A DNA stretch of 64,000 nucleotides from Fratercula arctica (Eukaryota > Chordata > Aves > Charadriiformes > Alcidae), in assembly GCA_947846985.1 (NCBI GenBank), contig CANTUZ010000008.1:28849352-28913351 (forward strand), in the 5' to 3' direction. A program made the translations under genes and the position numbers. Below, piece by piece: positions 1-14,849 of this stretch; the stretch's first letter is position 1, and each line of letters opens with the position of its first letter. A model generated the notes under the pieces. The model ran no database searches and was not told the DNA's origin. It was given only the letters and a program-made list of their open reading frames with translations.

Positions 1-3000
1 ATGTTTTAAGTTGAGAATGGCTGCCAGTCTCCGTATGTTATGCTTGATCTCTGCTGGAAGGAAATTCAGACATCTAGAGTGGGAGGAAGCTGTGGTGTAG
101 GTCCTCAGTCTGGCTGAGGTTTCCCACAAAGGCTCAAGCAAGCATGGAGACCTGTCTTCCAGGCTGGTGCATCAGAAATGAGGTGACTTGCAGGCTATAG
201 CACACTGACAGGAATTGCAAATGCTTTTAAAGATGGAGAAAATAGCAAAATATGGCAGCTTGAAACATGAGGAACGTGAATGAATAAGAATCAGTGAAAT
301 TCAGCCTCGCATGTAAGCAAGCGTATTGAATAGAAATAAACCAAAGTAGACATTTAACTGGGGCAAGACACTTGGCAAGCAATAATGGCAAAGGAGACTT
401 AGGTGAAAGTTAAATGAGAGTCTGCCTGTAGGTTATAGATCTGCTTTGTAAAGCTGCGGTGCCTGGATTTAAAATGCTGTTTTATTTCTGTGCTTTTTCA
501 GTGTCAGAATGACATAGACTAACTGGAAGGAGTTTAGATAAGAGAGCAATAAATAATTAAAATGCTGGAGGGGAGTCTGAAGAAAGAAGCAAGTACAGAT
601 TAAGTCTGGCAAGTGTAGACTATGGAAAGCTATAAATCTACACCCCTTTGAGAGTACCAGCAAGGGAGGGAGTACAGCATTGCTGTTGGGTATGTGTGAG
701 CAGTTTCTTTTGGCTGTTGGGTGTGATGCAGCTCTGTAGGCTTGGGTCTGCGGGGTCTGCAGGGCTCTGCCTGAACAGGTCAGACTGCAGGAGCAGGGCC
801 TCCGTGAAGCAAGAGCATGGACAATCATAAAGGCTAACAAGATGCCAAGCTCAGGGGATACCAGCTGCTAGAGAGTGAAATGAGAGTAATTCCACTGTTT
901 AAAAATGGTTTAGCTTAGAATTAGGCTAGAGGAAGCATGATAAAATACCAAATATGGAGAAGAACCATGTGGAGGGGGTAAGGATTAAAAGAAAAAAAAA
1001 AAGAAAAGTAGAAACTGGGAAATGCAGGAGATGGATTGTAGCCTTTCTTTTTACTCCTGTGCATGGAGACATTTGCAGATATGGCCCATGGTCCTGTGGG
1101 AAATGTGACTTGGAGGTGTTTTCGGGTTTGGGGTGTTTTTTTGTTTGGCTTTCTTTGGTTTCTTTTGGTTTTGTTTTTTTTACAAGATGGAAAATGGACA
1201 GAGCTAGATTGAATGTACTGAGCTGCAATTTCATTACTGAAATGAGCTGTGCTCCCACAGATAGAATAGGCTTTTCCTTAGGAAAGTAATTAAGGAAAGA
1301 AGCAGCCTTGATAAAATAGCACAGTGATTTAAATCTGCTTTTAAAAACTATTACATTGCAGTAAATCTGGATTGAAATTAGCAATGTAACGAATCTTGAT
1401 GTTAAAACTCTTTCTGCTATGGAGACTGTGAGTGTTGAGGTGGTCCAAGAGTTTGTCTCTATTTTGCACAAAACTTGCCACTACTAAGCTTTTTACTTGT
1501 TTTCTAACAAAACAAAGAAAGAAAAAAATCCAACTCCAGAGCAAACAAGCTTTTCTGCCAGCTCAAAAGACGTGTGTTGGCTGCACTGATGCCTATCTAA
1601 GGTAGAGCCAAGGGCTCCCTGAGCTGTGCGTGGGGAATCCCGCAGGGATCTGCCTGTGTCCTCCCAACCAGCAGCTGGCCGTCTCCAAAGATTGCCCATG
1701 GATGTCTGCCTTTCATCGAGCTGGGTTACAGCCACCTCATACCTCCTGCCTGCAAGGCATGGGGCTGGCATAGTCGCTAACGTTGTACCCACATGGCAAA
1801 GGCACCCACAGCTTCAACAGGAGAAAGAGGAAACAAGATCTCCTCTATGACCATCAGATAAACTGTGGTGTATGCACGGTTGATGCCACCCTGCCCTTAC
1901 TATCTGATTGTAAAGAGAAACAGAACTAGTGCAATAGTCTTTGGTCTGCTAATACTGTACAGGGTTTGAGTAATGCTGCCTCACCTGTGTACTCCTGCGA
2001 TCCCAGCCCTCCTCCTCAGAAGGGTACGCGAACCTCAGAAAACTCACCTCTCGCCTGCAGTTGAGATCAAGACAACGAGCTGCTCTGTGATTGAAAAACA
2101 TATTTTTAGGACAGCTGTGGTCCTACGCTGGAACTGAGTGGGTGAAAGCAGGGCTTGAAGTGTGTTTTCATAGCAAAGACACTGACCCTGGGTTGAGCTA
2201 CCATACAAGATAAGATTGAGTCAAAGCCTGTCCATTTTTGGAGGAAACTGAAACACGTGTCTGTCTGCCACAGCCCCTGCATTGTTGGCATCAATAAAGA
2301 ATAATGGGAAACAAAAAAAACACGAAGCATTTTGGAAAAACAGAGAGAAGCACTGTGTGAATTTGAATACCCACATTGAGTACTTAGCTGCACAGCCGGA
2401 GATTCTGTATGTATCTGCTGTCAGATATATGTAGAATTAAGGTTTAATACTGTATTATTTACCAATTCAACTAAAAGTAATGCAATCCACCACTGCCTGA
2501 CCTTTCCTGGATACTTGATTGGGTGGGTGGAAGAAGCGAGCAGAATTACTGACTTCGATCAATTATCTGTCCCTTTGCTGAGGCTGTGAAAGAGATGCTG
2601 GTTATTCCAGTCTTAGGGGAACCTGAGCTATACAAACTGAAGCAGTATTACCACTGAAAATATGTCCTAGGGTAACAGCATTGTCAGGATTAATCTGAGG
2701 ACAGTGTGAATGGGATCTTTAAAACATCCACCCTCCTGGAAAGGTTTCCAGTGAATCTTATGACCTGAAATGCCTCCTCTTCAGATCATAAAAATGGGGC
2801 TGCCCCGAGAATGCTGTATTGTTTACAGTGCCATCAGCCACTGGGGACTGTTGTTTGTGGTGAGGATTTGTAGGGTGTTTGGTGGGAAACCACCTCTAGG
2901 TAACCCACGGATGTCTTCTATGTCTGTGATGAGTACAGTGAGGGAGTGACAGGTTAAGATTGAGACGAAGGGCACCTTGAGGACATTGGGACACAGCTGC

Positions 3001-6000
3001 TGCAAATCTCAAGCACCTCAACATATTAGTGGAAAGACTGGCAAAATCTTAAGAACATGGTATTTGCTGCCACCATCTAGTGATTCACAAGAGAGCCAGA
3101 AGTTCTGAGTTAGGTTGGATCAGGTTCTCATGGCTTGTAAACCAACACAACTCTTGGCTGTAATGCAATGTGTGGATCTAGTAGTCCATGAAGTTTGCTA
3201 GAGTATCACTTGTCCTTAAAGCATAGAGGAGAACTTAGTTGGCTTTTTCTGAAAGTGGTTTGTTGTCCTGACCTCCAGGGCTAACGCTGCTTTGCTAATT
3301 TTGAAATAGCAGTTGCAGTAATGATTATGTATATAGAGATGCAACAACCGGGAGCTTGGAGAACTGTGTCTCATTAATGCTGATAAATGATACATCATTA
3401 ATGGCTTGGGTTAAAAGAGCTTATGTTGCTGGTTACCATTGTTTTGGGTTGGGTTTTTCCCCTCTACTTTTTTCTTTCTAAGAGAAGTAGCATACGCGTG
3501 CTATACAGGAGGTACTCCTGCTGGTTTTTTCATACATTTTTTTTCACATTCCTCAAAAATGGAGCAGTTACATGACCTCGGGATGTTGTTTCACCCTGAA
3601 AGACTCTGTCGAGACTTCCAAATGCGTGTTGCTTTTTGGCAAGCTTTAACTTGTTTAGTGGGTGTAAAAAGTTCAAACTGATGAAAGTGCCGAGAATAAA
3701 CTCAAGATCTTGAACATTTTTGTTTACTATAACTTCCCATGTTAGGATCAGCTTTGTTCAATTTGGTTTGTTGTACATTGCCAAGGAGAAATCCAGGGAT
3801 TGTATGAAATGTGTATTTGGAGAGTGCGTATTCCAGAAAGGCTAGGTATTTATAACAGATGTGTGTATTTCAGAGCATAAGAAGATTAGTGTGCTTTTCA
3901 TTTAAATACTGTCTTCAGTGGAAGCAACACAGCAAAGGAGGATAATGTTGGCAGGGCCCAGAAGTGAACAGGATTGTATCACATCAAAATTATACCAAAT
4001 CTGGATTGGCTGCCTAAACAAATATTTGCAGTGAAAAAAAATCTTGTGCCTGTTGGAACAGACTGTGTTCAGGCCTTTTTTTGATTTGCAAGGTGATTGA
4101 GGGGAAAGAAATTGTTTATGTACTCTATTTTACAGTCGCTTTTACTGTTATTGGACAGCGCAGGAAAAAAACTTCAATGCAACAGCTTAGGAATTTTGCC
4201 CAAAGCAAGTCCCACAGAAAATATTCCATCTGTGTAGAGACACAGACATAGATACTCATGCCTTGATCCAATAAACTAAGCATGTGCATAGTTTAAAAAC
4301 AGTTGTAGACTGTTTTAAAATTATGTGTGTGCTCAAAGAATCTGCTGGACTGGGGATTTCTGCAAACACGGAGTATTGAAGGAGGCCACATGGAGCGTAG
4401 CCCACCCACTGCTCTGCATTTGTACAGGGGCAACCACGATCAAAATCCTTTCATATGAGGGTACAGCCCCCCCAAAAAGTCTGAAGAGAAGGCTTTCTAG
4501 TAAGAACAAGTTTGCCATGGTATTTGCAGGATCCAAGTACATTGCACACTGCCAAGGCTTTTCACTGTGGCTAAATGCCACTAAATGCTCTGGAGCTGTT
4601 GGAGGCAGCCAGAACAACTCCAAGGCTTGCTCAAGGATTAGCCCTTCCCATCCTTCAGCTAAGGCTGTTAGCATTAAAAATCCCAGCAGATCTCTTGCTT
4701 GCAGTGCCATGCTGGAAAGGATAATTTATTAGCACTTATTATTATTCTTTAATAAAGGGAATTTGTTAGCTCACACTTTGAATTTGAATAATTCAAACTA
4801 TGCTTGTTGCTGAGATTTTTTTTTTATGATGTAGGTTTGTTTTAATTAGTGGTATCAAGTCAGAGCTCGGTGGCCTGAAGGCAGGAGCACTTACCTCATT
4901 TATTTGTTGTTTTGAAAATGTCAAGCAGAAATGATGGCTGTTTAACTTCATGAGTGATGTTTTTTTTTCCTTCCTGAAGCAATAGAATTTTCTAGTTGTA
5001 GGAGCTCATAGGGGTGCTTTTGATTTCCTTTGAGTCCCTTTAAAAGAGAGAAGTCACCAGAATTTTTTATACAGACAGTTCTTCCCTTATGACGGTTATA
5101 GCTTTATTTTAAAGTGTAATATTCAAGTTATCATTATCTGGCTACTGGGAAATTAATAGTGATGTATTATTAAAAGAAACTTAACTGTTACTTTCTAGGT
5201 GAATGTATAATTAGTTAACTGCAAGCCATTGCTTCATTTACTTACTGCTGGAAAATGTAATAAAGATGCTCATTACCATTGATGAGACTTTAAAAAGATT
5301 TGAGTGACTGAAATTTATGTCTCTGGGATGGTTTACATAGATGCTCTTCTTTGGTTGAGCCTTGAGAAAGGCTATGCAGGGGGTATAGTAAAGTTGTTTT
5401 CCAAGTATTAGAGCTTAGAAGGTGGTCAGATAGCTCCTTCCACAAGAGGGCTATGAAATATAAAATTATTGTTTCAAAAGTAAACGTGAGTGACTTCAGT
5501 CACATAAAGGATTAGTGCTAAGTAAATAGTTACCCTGGCTGAAAACTGCACAGGAGCTTTTTACTCCCTCGGCTAACTATAAATCAGCAAACAAAGGTCC
5601 CTTTTCATCCAATGCAATGATATGGGTAGATCTTTGTTAATGCCATTGTTAAAATCGAATCCTCTGTCTTGGAGAAATCTCAGCTTTGTAGCAAGAGGCC
5701 TAGTAATTTTTCTAGCCTGGTTTCCAACTCCAAACTAACACTTGGAGTAGATGCCTCAAAGTGGAAAAAGCTGCAGCTGAACCCACGTGAGAGCTGTGAT
5801 TTTGTTGCTGAAGCTGTGCAGGGGCTGACACCGCGGCTTGGCCTCTGGGTGCTTCCTGCTCTCTTAGGCAGAGAAAATCCAGTTGAGGCAAAGCTGGTGG
5901 AGCGTCCGATTTGGTTTCAGCCTAGAAGATGATATGTTAGCCATTTTTTCACCGCCAAAATTAGCATGAAGGAGAATAATGTTTGGCAATGAAACAATTT

Positions 6001-7292
6001 TTTCCTAACTGCATAGGTTTGAGAAAGCATGTGACAGTTTCTATTGCAATTTGCCCTGGTGTATTTCAGAGTGTTAGGGTATGCCAATAAAAAAATAATT
6101 AACAACACTGAAGCTTTAAATCAGGCTGCAACTTCCATATTTAAATAAGTCACTCAAATCTGTGTTTAACATAAACACTGTTGTAAAAAACCACAAAACA
6201 ACAACAAAAAAAGACTCCTCTCACCCTCCTGTTTGATAGTGCTCTTGACTCTATTGTAGAAAATCCTATACAGACACAGCACATTTGTCACATAGCTTAA
6301 AAATGGTGCTAGAAGATTTCTGTTTTGCTGATGGCACAATCCTCTTATGTGGCAACTCAACCAGTGTGAAAAGAAAGATGCGCACTAAAGAGAGTGGGAA
6401 CGGGGAAGAGCAGCAACTCTTATAGGTTGAAAAAGTATGAGAGAGGATACGTTTCTGTCTTCTTGCAGCATTGTGATTCTGTAAGCTAAACGCTGTGTCT
6501 TCCATGAATGCGCTTCTTCCATGAACTTGGCTGATCACTTTTGAACCTTTTACATTTAGGGATCTAAAGCACCCAGGCAATATGATTGAAAAGCAATGAG
6601 AGAGAGGAGCTGACTCTCACGCTTTCCAAGTGACTTGTGAACAACAGGGGGTAGTCATAAGAAATGATGCCACTGACTGGCAACAATCAATCTGTGATGC
6701 AGTTTTCATTCTAAGATATGAGTGGAAAAGGGAAGTCTACCAAAAAGAAGGAGGTAATGCTTAGATCCACCACAGATGAGACCTCAGAAATACAGGGTAA
6801 TAGGTGAATTGGCTTATGTTTTTCCTTTGGAAAGGATGTTTGGGCAAAAGGCAAAATGTTACCTTATTAATAATAGTCCTTCATGTTTCCAAGGGTATGT
6901 CTACTCTTCAAAATACAGGGCACTGTATGGGATTTTAGGAAAAATACTTTCTTTTTCTACTCCCTTCCCCCCCCCCAACAGGGCAGCATAGCAGAGGTGG
7001 GGTATAATAGGTATACAAAGGTTTCTGCTAGAAAGTGATGGTGCTTATTTTTAGCTTTCTTGAACTTCTTTTAAAAAATTATGTTATAAATGTGGTTTTC
7101 TGGAAGTTAAAGAATATTTAAAACCATTGTGTACTTGATGAATTTCATGTTGAAACGCAGAGGTACTGTGATGCTGCCTGTAGTGTAAACAGCTCATTCA
7201 ATTGGAGAAGCTTTAGGTATGTTTACAACTGTCTTCTTCATAGGATTTTCCCCGTAAACTCCCAGCTGTGCAGACCTGATTATTGAAAAGTC
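1..7292. other. AT-rich non-coding stretch, no gene recognised
   Basis: I see no recognisable protein domain, RNA gene or young transposon here. A T/G-rich low-complexity run lies at about 1116-1181, and on the other strand it produces an artificial Lys/Pro/Thr-rich open frame of 181 codons (926-1471). At 4325-4732 both strands are open for about 125-135 codons, but neither translation resembles a family I know. A 15-bp palindrome (TTTGAAT-A-ATTCAAA) sits at 4783-4797. A C10 run is at 6967-6976. The AT-rich block at about 5060-5290 is free of repeats and could be a conserved non-coding element, but only an alignment would show that. Confidence 0.6.
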
Positions 7293-7311
7293 TTTTTTTT
7301 TTTTTTTTTTT
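7293..7311 (+). repeat. T19 homopolymer run
   Basis: An uninterrupted run of 19 T. No CR1 or SINE body is recognisable next to it, so it is best called a simple repeat rather than a retrotransposon tail. Confidence 0.9.
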
Positions 7312-10300
7312 CTGCACGTTTCCAGATAATTTTACACAGCTAAGCAACTACATCCAAGTAGTTCTGTTTGTGGAAGTTTATACAAGCAAAGCTCTTGCTG
7401 TTATTTTATGGTGATTCCTATACCAAGGCTTCAATTACAAATGGGTTCAAGTCCGCCGGTGGCCACTGTCCCTGCAGCCCCCAGCATTGACTCGCAGTGA
7501 CTGCAGAGGAGTTCCAGAGTGTTGAGTGGAGGCGTCTCCTCCTCACGGTGACAATCCTGAGGGGTGTGTGTGCACTGAAAACACGAGCACACTGCTAGTC
7601 TGGCCCAGAGATCAAGCCCAGGTCTCCCACTGGCTGGGCTGTCTGCCTTCCATGGATTTGGTAGGGTTAGCAATCCTTCCTCTCTTTAATGCCCCATTCA
7701 TGTCAGTGAGCCCTCTGGGGGATGAGGAGTAAAAAGAACAATTAGACTACGTTAATGACTAAGAGACCTGCTGTTAGTGCTATTGGTTGCTGGATTAAAA
7801 AGCAAATTAATAAATACAATAGCAAGGCTGATGTGATCACCAAATGTATTCTACCCAGTGTATTTGACAAATATAGTTTGAAGTGTTTGTCTGGTTATTC
7901 TTCCTAAGCAGTATTTATGCCATACTGCATAGTGCCAAAATAAAGGCAAGCTCACTCTTTGTTTCTCTGCTTTATTGAAGCTACCAGACTGTGAGAGCTT
8001 ATCAAAGCTGTGGGTGGAGAGAAGTGTGTGCTGGCTCTATTTAGATGAATCCTAGAACAGAAACCCCTGAGGAACAAGGTCTCTGAGAAGTATTTTGGGG
8101 TCTTCTCCTTCCCCTGCTTCTGCCTTATGCCATATCATCCCCTTGCGCCCATTTCTGACAGTTGCTCCATCTTCGTGCAAGGAGAGGGCTCTGCCAGCAT
8201 CCCAGCTGGCTGTGGCCTTTCTGGGAGGCCCATCACAGAGACCCGGATACTGCGATAATCAGCTCAAAGTGGTAGCATGAATTTAGCACTGCACCATGTG
8301 GGCTATCTGGCTTGAGTCTCCTGTAGTTTGGACATTCCCTGGAGACTTTGTGAGTGCCTCTAAACTAGCAAAGCACAGGTTAATGCAATAGCGATCACTG
8401 AAGTTCTTCATATCGGCACAAAGTCACAGCTCTTGCTGAGGTTCTCCAAACATGGAAAAGTACTTGGCTGTTCCTGCTCAGGAGCTTACTTTGCTCTCCT
8501 CCGAGCATTTATTATATCAAACACAGGGAAAAGATGCTTATCTGAATAGTGGTTTTCTGAACAGAGTTTGAATCAAAATGCTCTGAAGGCAAAATGATAA
8601 AGTTTGAAGAAGAAAATCCAGGTCAGCATACGTGTGCTGAATGCATTGCTACAGCAGATTTGGCAGTGACTTGTGTGGTACAATAGACACTGTAAGCCAG
8701 ACTATTCATCCAGTGCTGTTTCCAGATTTAAAAAAAAAGGAAAAAAGAGAAAAGAATGCTGTTGTAGTGCCATAAATAACTTCTACATCTTTTCTTGGCT
8801 TTTAATACAGTTTGCTTTTAAATTTTTTTTTTTTTTATTCCTATTGACAGTATTTAAAGGTGCATTTGAAACTGAACCTACCTATGGTTTTGTTACTTTC
8901 TGATTTGTGGTCCTTGCAGATACTTGTTCATTTCTTCTCTGTGCTCCCAGTGATTTTGATTTATGCATGAAACTGCAATTAAATACTTATGCTAGTGCTC
9001 GTAGAGCTTGGCTTAGAGGAGAAGTACAAATATTAGCTCAATTTTATTTTTAAAGGCTTTCAGGATCATTTCTTCAAGTCTAACGTGTTAAAAATGGAAT
9101 GCATCCATTGAAAAAAGAACAATAGTTTCTTCTAGCTACAAAAATGAGGCATTGATTTTGGTTGCTTTGCCTTTACCCTGCAAATTTTACTTGTAGACTC
9201 TCTGAATAATTATTTATCCACTTGACGTATGGTATTTCATTTCACTGACATTGTTTTAAAATGTGAATTCTTGTTGATGGCATATCATTCTGACAGTAGT
9301 TTACAGAGACAGCTGTAGATATTTGTCAGAAAAATATTGACATATATAGGTGAAGTAGCTTTTGTCAGCAATTCTTTGCTCCACTGGGTATTATGCGTTT
9401 TTCTGTTTCTAATTGCTCCTTGCTTATAAAATTGCATGCTCTGCTGTATCAGAAAGCATGATGCATTTCTGGGGTCTGTCGGTTTGTGGCTGTTTCCCTG
9501 ACAATAGGATTTTGCCTCTTCCTCTTTTTGCCACGTTCTGGCAGGCTGTGTTGAAAAGGCTGAACTGGGGGTGAGAGGTTCTCCCCCACCCACATGTCCC
9601 TTTCTTTTTTCCTTACCTCCCGTGAAGATTACCCTATCCCCTCTGGTGTGCTAACAGCTAATGACAAGCCCTGATGCTGACAGAAGCAACGTGATCCCCA
9701 GACGGCAATGCCAGCTGCTCTGGAGTTGGGAACAGATCCAGTTGCTCAGAGCAGCCTGTTTTGCAACAACAGCAGTAGTACTGGATTGTTTCGGGGTCTG
9801 TATGCAGTGGAGGCTCTACTCTGTTACTGATTTCATCTAAGATCTCTAGAGATAAGAGGGCCAACATGTCAATTCTTACTATCTCTCTTCCTTGTCAGTA
9901 GTGGCTTGAATGTGACAGGTGGTTGTAAGATACCTGGACATGGATAAAATTAAGTTTTCCACATTTCAGTTGATAATTTGGAGCACCCCAGAACTGCAGG
10001 TTGCTTATTCAAAATGCAGCCTTCTGCAGAGTCAGACTGGCTCTCCAGTTCCTCCCAGGTATGTGTGGCGCTGGCATCCGGAGGCATGAAACGGCATCCA
10101 AAGCAGGAGGACATCAGGCTGACATGCTGTGCTCGTATGTCAGTGACAACTGGGGTGAGGGGTTAATAAGTTAATGGAAAGCTACCTAAGAATTAGCTGA
10201 GAATCAGGGGACCGTGTTCATTGAGAACGCTTGCATGATCTGAAATTTTCCCACAGTGGCACACAGGTGTGACTCCTCGATTGTGTAGTATCTATCACAG

Positions 10301-13300
10301 ACTAACAGGCAAGTGACCCTCTTAGTTGAGAAGCGGGGAAAGGGAAGGTTACACACAACCGCTTCCGCTATGACCGCTTATTGGTAGAATTTGGTTTGAT
10401 TTTCATATTGTATGTATTGACTGGTTAGTTATCATTTGGCTGTGTGGTTCCTGCTACTGTTATTGAGAAATACTATCTTTGTGACTTTCTTTAAAGCATT
10501 TTAGAGTTATGGACATTGCTCTGTATGGCAGAGAGGGGAAGCTGAGCAGAATGACGATAACTGACTTTTTTGAGGCCATACTGAAGCGAGAGGCAGAGTT
10601 AAGTTTCCTCACAAGCTGCAGTTCAGTGCACTGGCTGTTTTGGGTACGTGACCTCTCAGAAAGGAGGCCTGCCAAGGCGATAGAGACAGTCTGGGAAATT
10701 AGAACTGCAAATATCAAAATTAAAAAGGTTTGCTGTTCCCTAGCCCCTAAAGAGAGCATCCCACCTGGCATACAGTGTGGTGGGACATGGGGAAAAGGAG
10801 ACCCCCCTGCTCAAGAAACAGCTTTCTTTTCCTGTCAGCAAAATTTCCATGCTAGTTTTTGTTTTCTCTGGAAACATTTGGCTTTCCAGGAACCACCGTG
10901 CGACTTGCGGCAAGAACACAATGTGTGTCCTCTGTGAAAGACTACTCGTATTCAGGCATCTGGAAGATCTAATTAGGTCTTTATTTCTGGAGTAAAAAAC
11001 ATTCAGTAAGGTTGTCAGGTGGCAAGGTGATGACAAATTATGCTTTGTTACCTTGTGGTGACTCATGGCATGCATATCATGTCATACTGCAATAGCGAAG
11101 AGCACAGAGGGGCATGCTCTACATCATTCACTTGCCTTGTCTGTTGAACTGGATGGGAGTTCATCTTCGTTAGTCCAAAAGGTTCTCTAGAAATGTGTCC
11201 AAAATGTTCCAGTTCTTTGGGGGGGATAGTGGGATGGTGGTGGGGAGCAGCTCTGTATGTGTTTGATAACTGTGATATGATAATGTGACTGATTGGTGAA
11301 AAACAGAGGTAACAGGTATACAAACAGGGATTTCTGAACTCCAAGTGGCTGTGATTTTAGGGTTTGTGTACTCATGAAATTGTCACCTCCTTTGACTTCC
11401 ATATTTTTCCAAGAGATGACATCATTTTATGATGCATCTAACTGCCAAGTGAAACAGTTGAGTCTGATGAAATGATTGCATAATGCCATTGAGAACGTGC
11501 TGCAAAATACTTGGAAGACATGCCAAAAAAATGAGCAGTCCATTGTGACTAACTCTTGGAGCAAGAGCATTGGTTATTTGAATAAAATAACAACTAACAA
11601 CAAAACAAAGTAACAACTACGTAGAACTTTCCTTTGAATTATTAAAAAATAAAAGAATATGGAAGCCAAACAACTAAAAGATTAAGGGGGCTTTTGATAG
11701 CTGTAAAACTCAAGCAGCCTGCAGGAGCATAGGGTAATTGGAAAAGTGGTGGTTGGAGCTTCACCGAGAAGAGTATATACAAGATTAGGTTTAAATCTGT
11801 TATTTCTTAAAACCAAACATGATTGCCATGGGATTGGTTTTGAGAAGAACTGGTGGAGAAGAGATTGTACCTTCCACATCTTCAACCAGCCCAACTGCAA
11901 ACAACGCATGTAACTTGTTCAAGAGCTTCTGTTTCCTACCAGAACCTGGGTGCTTCTATGAAGATGAATTTAGAACGTATGTCAGCTTGTGTTTGGAAGA
12001 GCAGTGGCACTGAGTGCTTCTGGAGCAAGACAGAAGGGCAGAACCCCTAAGCAAACGATGACTGAAGAGTGGGTTCTGCTGTGCCACCCTGCAGTGCTGT
12101 GTGTTTCAGCTTGCTTTGTGAACAGACAAATATTGCCTCAGGCTTGCGTTTGTCAAAGTGGGTTGTATCCTCTAGCAAAGCTGTGGGAAAGTTTAACAGA
12201 GTTCAAAAAGTGTTTAAATGGATCAGGAAGGAGCAGATTGTTGCTAATTGGCTACATCCGCTCCTCCGTCTGGTAGGAGCTGGGGAATAGCTGCGCTTGC
12301 AGCTCATGATTGCAGGTGGCTTCTGGTTCCCTGCTCTGGAGGAACTGAGCTGCTGCTGGCTCTTCTGAGCCAAGGAAAAGGAAAAAGAGGTTGCACAGGG
12401 CAAGGAGTGGCTCAGAGGCAGAAGAGTGCGGAAGGAGTCAAGTTTACAACAGAAATGGAAAAAGCCCACTGACTTAAGCTTTGCATGGGGATGTTGAGTG
12501 TGGCTGCACACTTATTTGGAGTGATGCTTGATGTTGGTTCTGGCAGTTACAATGGCCATTGGATTCAAAGATTTTTTGGGGGGGCTTGCCTCAATGGTTG
12601 CGTTTATGTCTCAGGGCAAAGGTGTATGTGCTTGGTTCAGTTCCTTCCTTCTAAAAGCCGTTCTTAGTCCCTATCAGTAAGCTTGCCTGACAAGATAAAC
12701 AGATAGTAGGTGGAATGAATTTATGCATGGTTTACTGAGCATCTGAAGAGAATAACTAGTCATAAGATCATTAGTAATTATACTGGCTTTGCTGAAATAA
12801 TTCCTTTCCAAGTAACTGCTATCAGCAGGCATAAATTGTTAGATTGAATCTTGTGATTCAGGTAAGTATGGATTAGAAGAAGTTAATATTCTACGGAAAA
12901 GATGGAACAACTGTATTAATATGGAAATCACAACATTTCATGTGATCCATTTCACTGTATAGTGTAAGCCAACAAATGTAGTTTTCATACGTTTTTAGAG
13001 GAAAATGATTATAACAGATGCTGTGAGTTGACTCTGAGAAAGCTACATGATCAATAGAGCTATGCGAGAGGATTGAGGAGATGTTTAGGACGTGATTCTT
13101 TTCGTCAGTGATAACGCATTTCTTCATCCTGTTTTGGTGCAATTAATGCAATGCAATATACACTAGCCAATAAAATATATAGCACAGCCAATGTGGGAAT
13201 TTTAGCTGGAGTAAAGCTACATAGCTACATTCGTTTTTACTGGGGATATGCCAACTTTATGCATTCGAGCATTTGGCCGATAATCTTCTCAGAAGGAAAA

Positions 13301-14240
13301 CAGAATTCCCTAAGATGACTATTTTGTGAAGAAAATACATATTCTGTACTAATTTTGGTCTCGAAAGGTGCTGCAAGATATCCATGGAAAATAGTCCAGC
13401 TCTTTGTTGAAATATTCCAGCTACTAGTTTGAAAAACTGTTTTGTTTGAAATTACGTTATCGTTTACTTAAACTGATAAATGTGTTTTGGCAAGAGGAGA
13501 CATTCAGGGCTGAGCTCAGACACATGCGAATGGTTCTTGTTTTCAGCAGAGCCACGACTGTCAAGGAAAGAACTGAGTGGTACTCCCTGCGGTTAACACA
13601 AACTTTTCCCTCTATTGAACAGTCTTTCACAACCCTGTTAATCAGGAAAAATAAAAACTTGACATAGGTATCATACTAACTTGACACTCAGAATGAGACA
13701 CACTTAATTAGTACTAAAGTCATGTGAGTATTTTGTGACATTACTCCTGGAATTGTCCTCTGCAGGGTTTGTAATTTCTCTATTGGCTTAGTGTACTTTT
13801 GTTTCAAGAGCACTTTTAACCCTCTAAACAAGGTCACTTTTCCTTTAAATATGTGAACAATAACACTCATTGTCATCAGAAGGATTTATGTGCACAGCGA
13901 AAACAGACTTTGTAGGGTGTAAAAGTTTACATTTTAGTCTTTCCCACACACACAAACTAAGTTTTAACCAACTTAAGAAAATAATTTAATAAATCCCCAG
14001 TGCAGTGGAAAGTAGTAAAAGTTAACACTATTTCTAACTGTAGTTACACGGTGAGCTGATCTTGGAGAAAAACTCTAGGAAAAACACTGTCTGTACCAGA
14101 AAATCACCTTTTGCCAATAGCGCGCGAGCCAGTTTTTAAACAATGTGTACTATTTGGGAAGAAGGCTCTGGGCCATTTCACCAGTGACTCTATGGGAATT
14201 TGGCCTACCTACAGAAAAATACCTAGAAAAATCATTAGCT
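7312..14240. other. AT-rich non-coding stretch, no gene recognised
   Basis: Unique-looking sequence with a T14 run at 8823-8836. A frame of 142 codons on the + strand (10509-10937) has no domain I recognise, and its length is within what chance allows in 64 kb. A perfect donor-like site (CAG/GTAAGTAT) occurs near 12861, but every frame upstream of it is stopped, so it does not mark a coding exon. The block 9000-9260 is AT-rich and repeat-free, and is a candidate conserved non-coding element on composition only. Confidence 0.55.
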
Positions 14241-14445
14241 CTTGTGTCAGTCAGCAGCAGCTCCCAGGGGTGCCCTGCCCAGGACAGGGATGTGGTGGGA
14301 GAGGCAGGGTTGGGGGCATTGCCTCCTCCCGGGGGTGTCCCCCATCCCTCACCCTGCAGGGAGCAGGGGGAGCGCTGGCACCTTTCCTGTGCCCCCCTTT
14401 CCTCTGCTGGGCTGGGGCCGAAGGGCAGCTCGGCAATGGCTTAGC
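14240..14445. other. Short GC-rich patch
   Basis: About 200 bases of clearly higher GC content inside an AT-rich background, with G-runs and C-runs on both strands. Open frames appear in several phases only because stop codons are rare at this composition. CpG dinucleotides are few, so it does not look like a CpG-island promoter. I see no splice-framed exon in it. Confidence 0.5.
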
Positions 14446-14849
14446 AGTGGTAGCTCAAACGAGCTAGGGGTAACCCGTATTTCTGCACTTCTTCACACAG
14501 ACCAAGGGGCAGTTTTGTCCCTTAAATGCAGGAGCTTCAAAGCAGCTGTTAACAGGCCCTCGAATGATCTATAAACCAGTAATAATAACAGACTGGAGAA
14601 CCCCTCCTTTCAAAAACATGGGAAAAAAATTTGCCTTATGCAGCCACATCTCAGACATGAGTGTTAAACCACCCTTAATATACAGAGCCAGATGAGAATT
14701 GGGTGAAAAGAAGGAAGAGGTGCTCAGAAAGGAGAATCTCAGGGGGAAAAAATAAAATCAACAGGCCTCAGAGTCATGAAATATGTATAGCTTTGTAGCA
14801 GTGAGGCAGTTTCTTGGCTCTGAGCTGGGAGGGGAAGTCTGGAGAAGAT

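Noticed and set aside
926..1471. 181-codon minus-strand frame
   Set aside because: A large part comes from the T/G-rich low-complexity run read in reverse. No domain, and both ends lack gene context.
4110..4225. Possible MIR-like SINE ('tattttacag' ... 'ttgcccaaagcaagtcccac')
   Set aside because: Only scattered similarity to the MIR core. Too weak to call without a profile search.
4325..4732. Opposing open frames of about 125-135 codons
   Set aside because: Neither translation is recognisable, and no splice or start context separates them from chance.
12840..12870. Perfect splice donor CAG/GTAAGTAT
   Set aside because: All three frames upstream of it are closed within a short distance for any nearby acceptor, so no coding exon fits.
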